Assembly (NCBI RefSeq): GCF_031178195.1
Contig: NZ_JAPSJL010000001.1
Coordinates: 186,001 to 250,000, forward strand
Direction of reading: 5' to 3'
Origin: Zhihengliuella sp.
GTDB taxonomy: Bacteria; Actinomycetota; Actinomycetes; Actinomycetales; Micrococcaceae
DNA: 64,000 nt
A program made the position numbers and the translations under genes. Each line of letters starts with the position of its first letter. The first letter of the stretch is position 1. Positions 16,438 through 26,700 of the stretch are shown here, one piece after another. The notes under the pieces are model-generated. The model was not told the origin of the DNA, ran no database searches, and saw only the letters and a program-made list of their open reading frames with translations.

Positions 16438-17394
16438 CTAGTTGGCCGGCCGGCGGGTGGTCCGCAGGTACACGAGCGCGAACACCAGCGAGATCAGGAT
16501 CAGGACGTTGCTGAACGCGGCGCCCACGCCGAACTCGAAGTCCACGAACGAGGACTGGTAGGAGCGGATGGCGATGGTCTGGGTGGCGTTGGCCGGGCCG
16601 CCGTTGGTGAGGCCCAGGATGATGTCAATGACCTTCAGCGTGTAGACCACGCCGAGGACCAGCACCACGGAGATGACGCCCTTCAGGTTCGGCAGGGTGA
16701 TGTGCCAGAAGGCCTTCCACCCGGTGGCGCCGTCCAGCGCGGCGGCCTCGTACTGCTCCTCGGGGATCTCCTGCAGGCCCCCGTAGAGGATGGTCACGTT
16801 GAACGGGATGCCCACCCAGATGTTCACGAGGATCACGGCCAGCAGCGCGTAGTCGGGATTGGTCAGCCACGGGATCGCGTCCAGGCCCACGGCGCCGAGC
16901 GCGCGGTTCAGGACGCCGCCGTCCAGGTCCATGATGGAGCGCCAGGTGGCGCTGGCGACGATGAGCGGCAGCAGCCACGGCAGCAGCAGGATCGCGCGCA
17001 GGAAGTTGCTGAGCGGGAACTTGCGGTGGAAGAACACCGCCAGCGCCAGGCCGATCGCGAACTGCCCGGCGATGGAGCCGAACGTGAACACCGCCGTGTT
17101 CCACAGCGCCGGGACGAACAGCTGGCTGCTCATCGCGGTGACGTAGTTGGTCAGGCCCACCCACGGCGCCTCGCCGGTGAAGAAGGTCTGGGTGGTGTAG
17201 TCCTGGAACCCCATGACGATGTTCTTGACCACGGGGTAGCCGAAGAACAGCACCACGTAGATCGCCGCGGGGACGATGAACATGAACTTGACGACGTCGT
17301 CGCGCCGCAGCCGCTTCCGCCGCGCCGGCGGCTCGGTGCCGCCGGCCGCCGCGGGCGGGCTCACGCCGTTGATGTGCTCTTGGATCACGGACAT
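16438..17394 (-). CDS. Carbohydrate ABC transporter permease, MalF-like (CUT1)
   Basis: 318 residues with six membrane helices. The N-terminal helix FMFIVPAAIYVVLFFGYPVV, the periplasmic loop FVGLTNY-like segment (WVGLTNYVTAMSS) and the EAA loop EQYEAAALDGATGWKAFWHI near residue 215 are characteristic. It forms the sugar channel with the MalG-like subunit. It begins 4 bp after the binding-protein stop, so the three genes are one operon. Confidence 0.9.
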   Translation of the reverse strand: MSVIQEHINGVSPPAAAGGTEPPARRKRLRRDDVVKFMFIVPAAIYVVLFFGYPVVKNIVMGFQDYTTQTFFTGEAPWVGLTNYVTAMSSQLFVPALWNTAVFTFGSIAGQFAIGLALAVFFHRKFPLSNFLRAILLLPWLLPLIVASATWRSIMDLDGGVLNRALGAVGLDAIPWLTNPDYALLAVILVNIWVGIPFNVTILYGGLQEIPEEQYEAAALDGATGWKAFWHITLPNLKGVISVVLVLGVVYTLKVIDIILGLTNGGPANATQTIAIRSYQSSFVDFEFGVGAAFSNVLILISLVFALVYLRTTRRPAN

Positions 17395-17398
17395 GGGA

Positions 17399-18637
17399 TC
17401 AGCCCTGGCCTGCCTGCTCGAACGCCTCCTCGGGCTCGGCCTGGCCGGTCAACGCCAGCTGGATGCCGGTGTAGATGTCCGTGGCGGTCTCCGGCCAGTC
17501 GGTGCCGAGCTGGCCGGTGCGGGAGCGGGCGTTGCGGACCTGCTCGGCGAACGCCTCCATGGAGGGGACCTCGGCGACGTAGTCGTCGATCAGGTCGGTG
17601 CGGGTCGGCACCTTGTAGGTCGCGGTGGCGATCGCCATCTGGTTCTCGTCGTTGGAGATGCACTCCACGAACTCGGCGGCCTTGGCCTGCTTGGCCTCGT
17701 CCCCGGTGTTGGGCACGGTCCAGACCTCGCCGCCCAGGGGCGCCACCGGCGTCGCACCCTCCTCGTTGACCGGAACCTGCACGGACGCGTACTCCACGTC
17801 CGACTCCTCCAGCGCCGGGATCTGCCACGGGCCGTTGACCATCATGGCCAGGTTGCCGGCGACGAACTGGTCCTTCACATCCGCCTGGGACCAGTTGAGC
17901 ACGGACTCGGACGCGGAGCCGGACTCCACCAGGTCCACCCAGAGCTTGAGCGCCTCGGCGGCCTCTGGGCTGGTCAGATCGGTCTCGTCGGCACCGTTGG
18001 TCCACATGAACGGCAGGAACTGCCAGGCGCCCTCGTAGGTGGCGACGGCGGAGAAGCCGACCCCGTAGCGGTCCCCCTCGGTGAGCTGCGCGGCGGCGGC
18101 CTTGAGCTCCTCCCACGTCTTCGGCGGCTCGATGCCGGCCTCGTCGAGCATCTCCACGTTGTAGAAGAGGCCCAGGGTGTTGACCACGGGGCCCAGCCCG
18201 TAGACCTCGCCCTCGTAGCTGGCCGCCTCGAGGATGCCGTCGGCGAAGCCGGAGGTGTCCACGCCGTACTGACTCAGCGGGGTGAGCCCGCCGGTCTGGG
18301 CGATCTCCTGCACGTCGGGGTTGTCCAGCATGAGGACGTCGGGGAGCGTGTTGGAGGACGCGCGCTGCAGGACCTTCTGGATGAGGTCGGCCCCGGGCAT
18401 GGTCTCGCGCTCGATCGTCACGCCGACCTCGGTGCCGCACGCCTCGAGTGCGTCCTGCCAGAGGGTCTTCTCCGGCTCGTTGTTGTAGTAGTCCAGGACG
18501 GTGAGGGTCTCCACCTCTCCCCCGTCGGAGGCGGTGGACCCGCCGCCGCAGGCGGTCAGGGCCAGGGGGACGACGGCGGCGGTGGCCGCCGCGGACAGCA
18601 ACCGCCGGCGAGTGCTGGATGCGTGGGTCTTCTTCAT
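17399..18637 (-). CDS. Extracellular solute-binding lipoprotein of a sugar ABC transporter (family 1)
   Basis: 412 residues from the ATG at 18637 (GGAGAG upstream). The signal peptide has a Lys/Arg-rich start with RRR, an alanine-rich core and the lipobox LTAC near residue 31. Family-1 binding-protein features: LTVLDYYNNEPEKTLWQDAL, MPGADLIQKVLQRASSNTLPDV, GLGPVVNTLGLFYNVEMLDE and VNGPWQIPALEE (the conserved GPW sugar-binding segment). The ligand is probably a disaccharide or modified sugar, judged from the ThuA/ThuB neighbours. It lies between the first Gfo/Idh gene and the permeases. Confidence 0.9.
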   Translation of the reverse strand: MKKTHASSTRRRLLSAAATAAVVPLALTACGGGSTASDGGEVETLTVLDYYNNEPEKTLWQDALEACGTEVGVTIERETMPGADLIQKVLQRASSNTLPDVLMLDNPDVQEIAQTGGLTPLSQYGVDTSGFADGILEAASYEGEVYGLGPVVNTLGLFYNVEMLDEAGIEPPKTWEELKAAAAQLTEGDRYGVGFSAVATYEGAWQFLPFMWTNGADETDLTSPEAAEALKLWVDLVESGSASESVLNWSQADVKDQFVAGNLAMMVNGPWQIPALEESDVEYASVQVPVNEEGATPVAPLGGEVWTVPNTGDEAKQAKAAEFVECISNDENQMAIATATYKVPTRTDLIDDYVAEVPSMEAFAEQVRNARSRTGQLGTDWPETATDIYTGIQLALTGQAEPEEAFEQAGQG

Positions 18638-18732
18638 GGTTCTCTCCTTGATCGGGTCAGGATGGTGCGGGCAGATGGTGAAGCGGTGTGCAGTGAGGGG
18701 AAGGAAGCGTCGGGGGCGCGGACTGGCGAGCG

Positions 18733-19929
18733 CTAGCCGACCGGCGTCATCCGGGAGCCGTGGGCCGCGCTGGCCTCGACAGCGGCGAGGACCCGCTGGA
18801 CGTAGGCGCCGGACTCGAACGAGGGGTCCGGGGCGGTGCCGGCGGCGATGGCGCGGGTGAGACTCACGGCCTGGTGGACGAAAGTGTGCTCGTAGCCCAG
18901 GCCGTGGCCGGGCGGCCACCAGGCCTCGAGGAACGGGTGCTCGGGCTCCGTGACCAGGATGCGGCGGAAGCCGGCCTCGGCGGCGGGGAGCGCGTGGTCG
19001 TGGAACCAAAGCTCGTTGAGGTTCTCGAAATCGAAGTACACGGATCCGGCGGATCCGTTGATCTCCAGCTGGACGGCGTTCTTGCGGCCGGTGGCGAAGC
19101 GGGTGGCCTCGAACGTGGCCAGGGCGCCGGTGTCGGTGCGGCCCATGAAGAGCGCGGCGTCGTCGACTGTCACGTCCCCCATTCCGCTTCCGCCGGCCGT
19201 GGCGGACAGCCCGCCGGAGGCCGACGGCAGCGGCCGCTGCTTCACGAAGGTCTCGGTGAGCGCGCTGACCTCGGTGAGGCGCTGGCCGGTGACGCAGGCG
19301 GCCATATCGATCAGGTGGGCGCCGATGTCGCCGAGGGCGCCGGAGCCGGCGCGGTCGCGTTGCAGACGCCAGACCAGCGGGAAGCCCGGATCGACGATCC
19401 AGTCCTGCAGGTAGCGGGCGCGGATGTGGCGGATGGTGCCGAGGCGGCCGGCCGCGACGAGCTGCTGGGCGTACGCAATGGCCGGGGTGCCGCGGTAGCT
19501 GTAGCCCACCATGGACTGCACACCGCACTCCGCGGCGGAGCGGGCGGCGGCGACCATGGCGTCCGCCTCCTCGGTGGAGTTGGCCAGCGGCTTCTCGCAG
19601 AGCACGTGCTTGCCGGCTTCCAGAGCGGCGATGGCGATGGGCGCGTGGAGATCGCCCGGGACGCAAATGTCGATCAGGTCCACGTCCGCCGACTCGACGA
19701 GTCGCCGCCAGTCGGTCTTCACGTAGGCGATGCCGAAGCGGGCGGCGAAGGCGCCGGCCCGGTCAGTGTCCCGCCCGCAGACGGTGGTCACCTCGGGACG
19801 CACCGGCAGGTCGAAGAAGCGTGGGGCGCTCTGCCAGGCCTGGGCGTGGATGCTGCCCATGAACGAGTGCCCGATCAGGCCGATCCGCAGGACTGGCGGC
19901 GACGCCTGACCCTCTGGTGAATGCGGCAT
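18733..19929 (-). CDS. Gfo/Idh/MocA-family oxidoreductase
   Basis: 398 residues from the ATG at 19929, which follows GAGGAGGG; upstream in-frame codons lack a site. The N-terminal Rossmann fold begins LRIGLIGHSFMGSIHAQAW, with CVPGDLHAPIAIAALEAGKH and LCEKPLAN (catalytic Lys). The C-terminal domain has GALGDIGAHLIDMAACVTG, giving the conserved D/H pair. It is the first gene of the operon, divergent from lacI, and probably performs an NAD-linked oxidation or reduction of the imported sugar together with the ThuB-like enzyme. Confidence 0.88.
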   Translation of the reverse strand: MPHSPEGQASPPVLRIGLIGHSFMGSIHAQAWQSAPRFFDLPVRPEVTTVCGRDTDRAGAFAARFGIAYVKTDWRRLVESADVDLIDICVPGDLHAPIAIAALEAGKHVLCEKPLANSTEEADAMVAAARSAAECGVQSMVGYSYRGTPAIAYAQQLVAAGRLGTIRHIRARYLQDWIVDPGFPLVWRLQRDRAGSGALGDIGAHLIDMAACVTGQRLTEVSALTETFVKQRPLPSASGGLSATAGGSGMGDVTVDDAALFMGRTDTGALATFEATRFATGRKNAVQLEINGSAGSVYFDFENLNELWFHDHALPAAEAGFRRILVTEPEHPFLEAWWPPGHGLGYEHTFVHQAVSLTRAIAAGTAPDPSFESGAYVQRVLAAVEASAAHGSRMTPVG

Positions 19930-20019
19930 GACGCCCTCCTCTCGTCGTCGATGGCCCGGGGGCCGCGGCGCTCTCGGCCCGGTTGAGCCAGATGGAGCGG
20001 TCAGATTGACCATCCATCG

Positions 20020-20033
20020 GTTAAGCGCTTAAC
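20020..20033. promoter_or_regulatory. LacI-type operator palindrome
   Basis: GTTAAGCGCTTAAC is a perfect 14-bp palindrome with the central CG typical of LacI-family operators. It lies in the divergent promoter between the sugar operon (start 19929) and the lacI-type gene (start 20115), about 90 bp from each. It probably mediates repression of the operon and autoregulation. Confidence 0.75.
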
Positions 20034-20114
20034 TAGCTGGAAGACGAGTATGGGGTGCCTCAGATCACACTGTCAACCCTCAGGCATACTGTTGGAACCG
20101 AGAGGAGGGCGAAC

Positions 20115-21119
20115 ATGGCCACCATGCAGGACGTGGCGCGGCAGGCGGGGGTTTCCATCGCCACGGTGTCGTTCGTTCTCAACGGCACCAAGGCGGTGAC
20201 GGAGCCGACCCGGAAGCGCGTCGAGGCTGCGATCGCGGAGCTCGGCTATCGTCGCAATCCCGCCGGCAGCGCACTGGCGCGGGGGCGAACGGACATCATC
20301 GCGCTGCTCTATCCGGCGCTGCAGCGCCAACTGCACGCGACGGCCACGCGGTTCTTCACGAGCGCGGCGGAGCGGGCGAAGGAGCGAGGCTTCAGCCTGG
20401 TCATGTGGCCGGCTGCGAACGAGGCGCACGAGATCGACGAGCTGACACGCAGCGGCCTGATCGATGGCGTGCTGCTGATGGAGGTGCAGCTGGAGGACGA
20501 GCGCGTGGAGGCGCTCCGGAAGGGCACCACACCGTTCGCGCTGATCGGTCGCACCCAGGATCCGACCGGACTGCCGTACGTCGATATCGACTTCGAGCAG
20601 ACCGTGGTCTCAGGCATCGAAGAGCTCGTCGCGCGCGGACATACGAACATTGCGTTTTTGTATGACCACTCGGGGCCATCGACCCTGCACGGTTACGGCG
20701 CCATCGCACGGGCAACCCGGACCTTCCAAGACGCCGTCGCGCAGTCCGGGCTGAGCGGTGTGACGGTCGACTGCGGGGAGAACCCGCGTGCAGGCCGCAA
20801 GGTGGGAGAGACGTTCCGGGAAAGTCATCCGCACGTCACTGCGGTGCTGATTATGAACGAGCTGGCCAGCCCGGGCTTTATGACGGGGCTCCGCAAGGCG
20901 GGGACCTCAGTTCCGCAGGATCTGTCGGTCCTGTCATTGGTCTCTTCTGACACCGTGGCGACGATGTGCGACCCGGAACTCGCGTTTATGCGCGCTCCGG
21001 CCGAAGAACTGGGCCGACTCGGCACGGATGCAGTGATCGACCGCATCACGCACCCGGACTCAGCGCTTCCCCACACGTTAGTGCCCTGTGAAATGATGCC
21101 AGGCTCCTCGCTCGAGTGA
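20115..21119 (+). CDS. LacI-family transcriptional repressor
   Basis: 334 residues from the ATG at 20115 behind GAGAGGAGG. The N-terminal HTH is classical: TMQDVARQAGVSIATVSFVLNG, then TRKRVEAAIAELGYRRN with the hinge helix SALARGRTDI. The periplasmic-binding-protein-like effector domain follows (IALLYPAL, IDGVLLMEVQ, ARGHTNIAFLYDHSG, DLSVLSLVSSDTVA). It is divergent from the ABC/ThuAB operon and near the palindrome at 20020, so it is almost certainly its local regulator. The effector is presumably the sugar or a 3-keto derivative. Confidence 0.93.
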   Translation: MATMQDVARQAGVSIATVSFVLNGTKAVTEPTRKRVEAAIAELGYRRNPAGSALARGRTDIIALLYPALQRQLHATATRFFTSAAERAKERGFSLVMWPAANEAHEIDELTRSGLIDGVLLMEVQLEDERVEALRKGTTPFALIGRTQDPTGLPYVDIDFEQTVVSGIEELVARGHTNIAFLYDHSGPSTLHGYGAIARATRTFQDAVAQSGLSGVTVDCGENPRAGRKVGETFRESHPHVTAVLIMNELASPGFMTGLRKAGTSVPQDLSVLSLVSSDTVATMCDPELAFMRAPAEELGRLGTDAVIDRITHPDSALPHTLVPCEMMPGSSLE

Positions 21120-21309
21120 CTCCAGCCCGTCTAATTACCGCATCAAGACTTCGTCGAGCGAGAAATGTATGAGTGGAAGTCGTGCAAGCTTGCCTGACGC
21201 GATCCCCCTCTAACCCACTTAAACTAATTCTCCCTTGACGAAACCCAGCGAAACGCCTATACAAAGACGCGGCACCTGCCTGAGATGCCTCCGAGGAGGA
21301 CTATTCACA

Positions 21310-23064
21310 GTGCACCGCCCCCTCCCCTGCGGCGGCCACATATGCAATGATTGCCCAATGGATCGGATCACATCAGCATACCTCGAAGACTTCCGGCGCC
21401 AACAGGCCCTACCCCAAGGAGACCAACCGACAACCTTCGAGCATTTTGTCAATTATTGCGTCCTGTCTGACGTCTACGATGATGAATTCAATATTGTCGA
21501 CGTTCGGACCGGGGGTGATGGTGATTTGGGATTGGACGGGGTTGCCATAATCGCCAACGGCACCCTCGTCTCCAGTGTCAATGAAATCTCAGACCTAAGC
21601 GACACAAATAGATATTTAGACATTCGATTTATTTTCATTCAAGCCAAGTCGGGTACTAACTTCAAAGGAGAGGAAGTGGCGGCATTCGGCGAAGGAGTAT
21701 TGGAGTTCTTTGCTGACACCCCAAGCTTGCCGACGTCCGACGACATAGATGCAGCACGAGAATTAATGCAGTGGATCTACGATCACAGTTCTCAGTTTAA
21801 ACGGGGACGACCGACTTGTGAACTCTTCTTCGCAACAACGGGAAAGTGGGCGGACGATAAGCACTTGCAGGGATTGGCTGCGAAAGCAAAGGCGCGACTG
21901 TCGGATCTCAATCTCTTTAGTAAAGTCAGCTTTAAGCCGCTCGGCGCAGTCGAACTTCAAGGTAGCTGGCAGCGAAGCAACAATGCAACTTCCGTGGAAT
22001 TTACATTTGCCAATAAGGCGACCCTTCCCGACATTAATGGTGTAACAGAGGCTTATGTCGGCGTGCTTCCCCTTGAGGAATTTCTGAAGATCATCTCCGA
22101 CCAGGAGACAGGGAGTATTCGAAAGCATATTTTCGACGATAACGTCCGCGATTTTCAAGGCGACAACCCGGTCAACTCTGAGATCGCCAAGAGCCTGTCG
22201 ACAAACGAAGGCACCAACCAGTTTGCGGTTTTAAACAATGGAGTGACTCTGGTAGCACGAGGTCTTGAAAGTACGGCGAACAAATTCTTAGCAACAGATT
22301 ATCAAATCGTTAATGGATGTCAGACAAGCCACGTCCTCTTTAATGCCAAGGATCAGCTACCGCCAAATCTCGGGATCCCGTTCAAAGTTATTGCAACGAA
22401 CAATGAAGAACTCATTAATTCAATTACAACAGCTACAAATCGGCAAACCGAGGTCAAGGACGAGGATCTGTTCGCCCTCAGTACGTTCCAGAAGCAACTG
22501 GAAGCTTTTATGTCTTCCGTGGAGGACCGCTATAGACTTTACTACGAGCGGCGTTCGAAACAGTACAACGTTCAAGAGGTTGAAAAGGTCCGCATAATTA
22601 CAAAGTCACTGGCCCTCAGAGCCTTCGCAGCCATGTTTTTGGATGAACCCCGCAGGGCCGCAAACTATTACTCGGAACTAAAGTCAATGGTAGGAAGTTC
22701 GATTTTCAATCCAGACCATAAATTGGATCCCTACTACACCGCCGCCTACGCATACTACAAGCTGGAATACTTTTTCCGAAATGGTCAATTACCAGTGCGC
22801 TACAAGCCAGCCCGATATCATCTGCTAACCGCAGCTCGACATATCGCCATGGAAGACGAACAAATGCCGTCGCTGACGGCGAATAAAATGGAGCGCTACT
22901 GTCGCACATTGAACACTCAATTATGGGATGACGCATCTTCTATACTGCTCTTTAATAAAGCAGCGTCAGCAATTGACCAGGTCTTACAAGGCGGAGAACT
23001 CAAGCGCGATACCGTCAAAGTTCAGTCGTTTACTGACGCAGTGCTAAAAGTAGTCCGACAATGA
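21310..23064 (+). CDS. AIPR-family protein (abortive infection phage resistance)
   Basis: 584 residues from a GTG at 21310 that follows a strong GAGGAGG; an ATG at 21358 gives a 568-residue alternative. The AIPR hallmarks are clear: FAVLNNGVTLVARGL near residue 310 and YQIVNGCQTSHVLF near 335, then IKVIATNNEE-type and TTATNRQTEV segments. The N-terminal half contains DIRFIFIQAKSG, a QxK-like strand seen in restriction-type folds. The family is linked to phage-abortive phenotypes and restriction loci. The gene is far more AT-rich than its surroundings (many AAT, TTA and ATT codons), a sign of transfer. It faces the type III operon across a 729-bp gap. Confidence 0.85.
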   Translation: MHRPLPCGGHICNDCPMDRITSAYLEDFRRQQALPQGDQPTTFEHFVNYCVLSDVYDDEFNIVDVRTGGDGDLGLDGVAIIANGTLVSSVNEISDLSDTNRYLDIRFIFIQAKSGTNFKGEEVAAFGEGVLEFFADTPSLPTSDDIDAARELMQWIYDHSSQFKRGRPTCELFFATTGKWADDKHLQGLAAKAKARLSDLNLFSKVSFKPLGAVELQGSWQRSNNATSVEFTFANKATLPDINGVTEAYVGVLPLEEFLKIISDQETGSIRKHIFDDNVRDFQGDNPVNSEIAKSLSTNEGTNQFAVLNNGVTLVARGLESTANKFLATDYQIVNGCQTSHVLFNAKDQLPPNLGIPFKVIATNNEELINSITTATNRQTEVKDEDLFALSTFQKQLEAFMSSVEDRYRLYYERRSKQYNVQEVEKVRIITKSLALRAFAAMFLDEPRRAANYYSELKSMVGSSIFNPDHKLDPYYTAAYAYYKLEYFFRNGQLPVRYKPARYHLLTAARHIAMEDEQMPSLTANKMERYCRTLNTQLWDDASSILLFNKAASAIDQVLQGGELKRDTVKVQSFTDAVLKVVRQ

Positions 23065-23793
23065 CACTTTCAATTTGTACTAAATTAGGCGTCGTATCGA
23101 AGGGGGGCGGAATCGCGGGGCGCACGGATGTGGCATTTGTACAGGCTCACGTGGTGGCAGACGGAACCGCGCGCCTCCACGGCCAATGCTTGGATACATG
23201 CGCCGCTTGTCCGGCAACTGGCTCGCTTGGAGCGACTCTTCATTGCCCCGTAACCTTCCTCTTAACTCGATCGGAGACGGGATCGGGGTGGCTGGTCTGT
23301 CGGGCCCGGCATGGTTTGGTCTGGGAGAACGCAGAGCTTTCGAGCTATATGAGGTCGCAAAGAAGCTGGCCGACTGGCTGAGCCGGCGGCTCTGCCCGGG
23401 TCGCGTTTGGTCGAGTTTCTTCTGTAATCAACGATCCGGCTTTTCTGCCGAGACAACGGCGTTCCATGCGGGGTCGGCGTCGACAGTCTGCAGTCTCGGT
23501 CCGTTTCCCCGCGCCGCACCCCAGCCCACTCGACCCTCATGAGTTTAGATGAAAGGCGGAGGCGATCAGAAGCGGTGTAAGATCGCCCGCGGCGCCAAGC
23601 ATATCCGGCATCGCCCAGTGCCACTCATATTGCCCTTCTACAAGCGAGATGACGAATCGAGCGCCCTACACAGTGGGTTCGTGGGTTCCCGGGCTTACCC
23701 GGATTAGCCTCGACTCGACGCTTCTCCCAGGGGTATGCCTCGACGCCGGTAAGTAGTTTCTGGAAGAAATCGAAGTGTTCCTGTCTCTACTGA
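23065..23793. other. Gene-free spacer between AIPR and the type III restriction operon
   Basis: 729 bp between two convergent stop codons. Open frames here (for example 23061-23381 and 23186-23542, plus strand) have no ribosome binding site, odd composition and no family resemblance. I see no RNA gene, strong hairpin with T-run, insertion-sequence end or tRNA fragment. GC rises back from the AT-rich AIPR gene. It may be decayed sequence from island assembly. Confidence 0.5.
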
Positions 23794-26700
23794 CTATGCT
23801 GAAACTAGCTGCATAAGCTCGCCGTAGTCTGTCACCACGTTGTAGGTGACTTTCTGATCTTGGTTCTCGCTGAGGACCGCGAATAGCTTTTTGGCACATT
23901 GGATCTTGGCGTTCTCCACGCCCTTGAGCTGCAAGGAGGACAATGAACCTTTAGTCTCAGCGACGAAGTAGACGTGTTTGACGCTCCCTTCCGTGAAGGC
24001 GATAGCCCAGTCCGGGTTGTAGTCGCCCACCGGCGTCGGGATGGAGAACCCGCGCGGCAGCTTCGCATAGACCGCCACCTCTGCACTCTGGTCCAGCTCA
24101 TTCACGAACGCGCGCTCCACCTCGGAGTCAGTCACCGCGTACTCGTACACATGCTTGGCAAGCTTTTCGCCGGCCTTGGAGAAATCCTGAACAATCTGGT
24201 TGCGGGTGAAGATCGCTGAGTCGTGCCGCTCATCGAGCGTGTCGTAGGTCAGGTGCTCCACGATTGTTGTAGCCTTCTGCTCATTGATGATCCGCGTGGC
24301 CTCCGCAATGAATTGCTCCGGATTCAGCTTGAATTTCGCGAACGTCGTAGGCCGCACGCCCCGGAGGATTGAGGCCGCAGTGCGCCGGGTCAGCTGCGTG
24401 TTCTCACTGATCTCGCCGAGAAGGTCGTATTTAATCCGCGAGTTGGCGCTCAATGACTCGGTATGCGTTCGGCTGCCCCCGGCTTTGAACCCCGTCCCAG
24501 CTTCCAAATGGTCCGCTTCAAGACCATCACGTTGACTGCCTGATTCCACTACGTACTGCAAAGAAGCAACGTGCAGCTGTTCATCGAGTTTCGGCACACA
24601 CTTCTTGACCAGCTCGACCGAATCGAAATCCACCTGGTACACCGCCTTGTGGTTGATCCGGTTCCAGAGCGCCTGGAACTCCTTCTTCTCGAAGTTCGCC
24701 TGGTTGAGGGGAATGAGCTTGGACTTACGGTCGTTCTCCGGCGCGGGCACATCGCTGTAAAGGCGGTCGACGACGGGCAGCAGGTAATCGACAACGGGCG
24801 CCAGCGACTCGGGAGCGGACGCCATCACGCCCTCATCCCGGGCCTTCTTGTACGCATCTGTGAGGGTGTCGTCGTCGCCGATGTAATCGTTCCTGATGAG
24901 GTATCGCATGAGCTGCTTGGCCAGCTCGTCCTCGATCACGGATTCCGCGCCATCGGCGTTGACGTAGATCTGACCTGTGAAAAACTCCTCACTTGCCTTG
25001 CGCGGCCGCACGGAGAGCACTGCGGCAATCTCCGTCTGGAGGCCGGTCACGAAATCATCGTAGGACTCGTCGCACACAACCGTCAGGTCATTGATCTCGT
25101 GCACCGTGGCCGGATGGTCCATGCGCTCGCCATGCTGGTTCACTGCCAGGCGCAGACCGCGGCCGACCTCCTGGCGCCGGGAAACGGTGTTGTCACTCTT
25201 CTTGAGCATCCCCATAACGAAGACGTTGGGGTTATCCCACCCCTCGCGCAGCGCCGAGTGAGAGAAAAGAAAGCGCAGCGGTGTCTCCAGGTCCAGGAGG
25301 CGCTCCTTGTCCTTGAGGATGAGGTCGTAGTCGTCCGCGTCCCTAGCGCTGCCCTTCTCATCGCCTGTCTTAGCCACGTTCGGGTCCACTTGGCGACCAG
25401 TCTTCTTGTCGATCGAGAAGTAACCGCCGTGGATGTCCCGCGCCCCATCGCGTCGCAGGTACTCCTGAAAGGCACGTGTGCACTCGTCCAGCGGCAGCTC
25501 GCCGAGCACCTCGTCCCGAATCAGCGCGTATTCCTCCTCGAAGATCCGGGCGTACTCCCCGAGCGTGTCCTCGCGGGAGTAGTCACGGTACTTGGCCACC
25601 TCGTCGATAAAGAACAGGGAAAGCACCTTGATGCCTTGAGCAAAGCGGGTTCGCTCCTTCTCGATGTGGGATCGGATCACCTCGCGGATCTGAATGCGCC
25701 GCTTCTGCTCCTCGGTCACGTCATCGGTCGCCTCGCCGGCGAAGACCTGATCGCCAGAAGAGAGTTCGATGAAGTCCTTGACCGCATCCACGTCAGTGAC
25801 CACTAGATCTTTGTACGCTTCGAGTCCACCGGACAGGTCATGTAGGCGCTCGCCTTTCGTCACCCGCTTGGGCAACCGCCGAATCGGCCCGCCCTTCGTC
25901 TGTACTTCCAACTCGATCCTCGCCGACGGTGCTGCACCCTTTTTCACCTCGATCGCGTCTACGTATAGGTAGGCGGTGGAGCCGGCCAGGCCCCGCACGG
26001 TAATGCCGCGGACGCTGATCTTCTTCACCAGTTTCTGGTTGTACGCGTCTACTGCGTCCAACCGATGGACTTTGTTGTACTCGTGGTATGGCTTATGCGT
26101 CGCGGAGTACCGCAGCACCATCAGTGGATCGAACTTCGCGAGCGACTCCAGCGAGGCCGAGGCCTTCTTGGGCTTGCCGTTCTTCGGATTGAACTCCTCA
26201 CCGAACCGCTGCGGCTCGTCAACAATGACAATCGGGCGGTTCGCCCGAATCACCTCGATCGGCGCGCGCGACTGGAAGTCGTCCAACGTATCGTAGATGC
26301 GCCGCTGATCCTTCCCCGTAGCGTTGAAAGCCTGGATATTGATGATCATGGCCTGAACGCCGGCGTCGGAGCTGAAGCGCTCCAGCTCGTGTAGTTGCCG
26401 CGAGTCGTAGATGAAGCAGCGAGGCTTGGTCCCGTACTCCTGTTGAAAGTGCTCGGCCGTCACGTCGAAGGTCTTCTTGACACCCTCGCGTATAGCGATC
26501 GAGGGCACCACAATGATGAATTTGGACCACCCGTACCGACGGTACATCTCCATCATCGTCTTGATGTACACGTAGGTCTTGCCCGTGCCCGTCTCCATCT
26601 CCACGGTCAGGTTCGGCGCATTGGGTGCTGCCTTACTGATCGCCAAGTCGTACGACGGCGTTAGCCCCTTCGCCGTCTGCGTCGCCTGAATATTGGCCAA

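Noticed and set aside
23061-23542. Two overlapping plus-strand frames after the AIPR gene
   Set aside because: No ribosome binding site, no recognisable fold, and unusual Trp/Cys-rich composition; treated as non-coding spacer.
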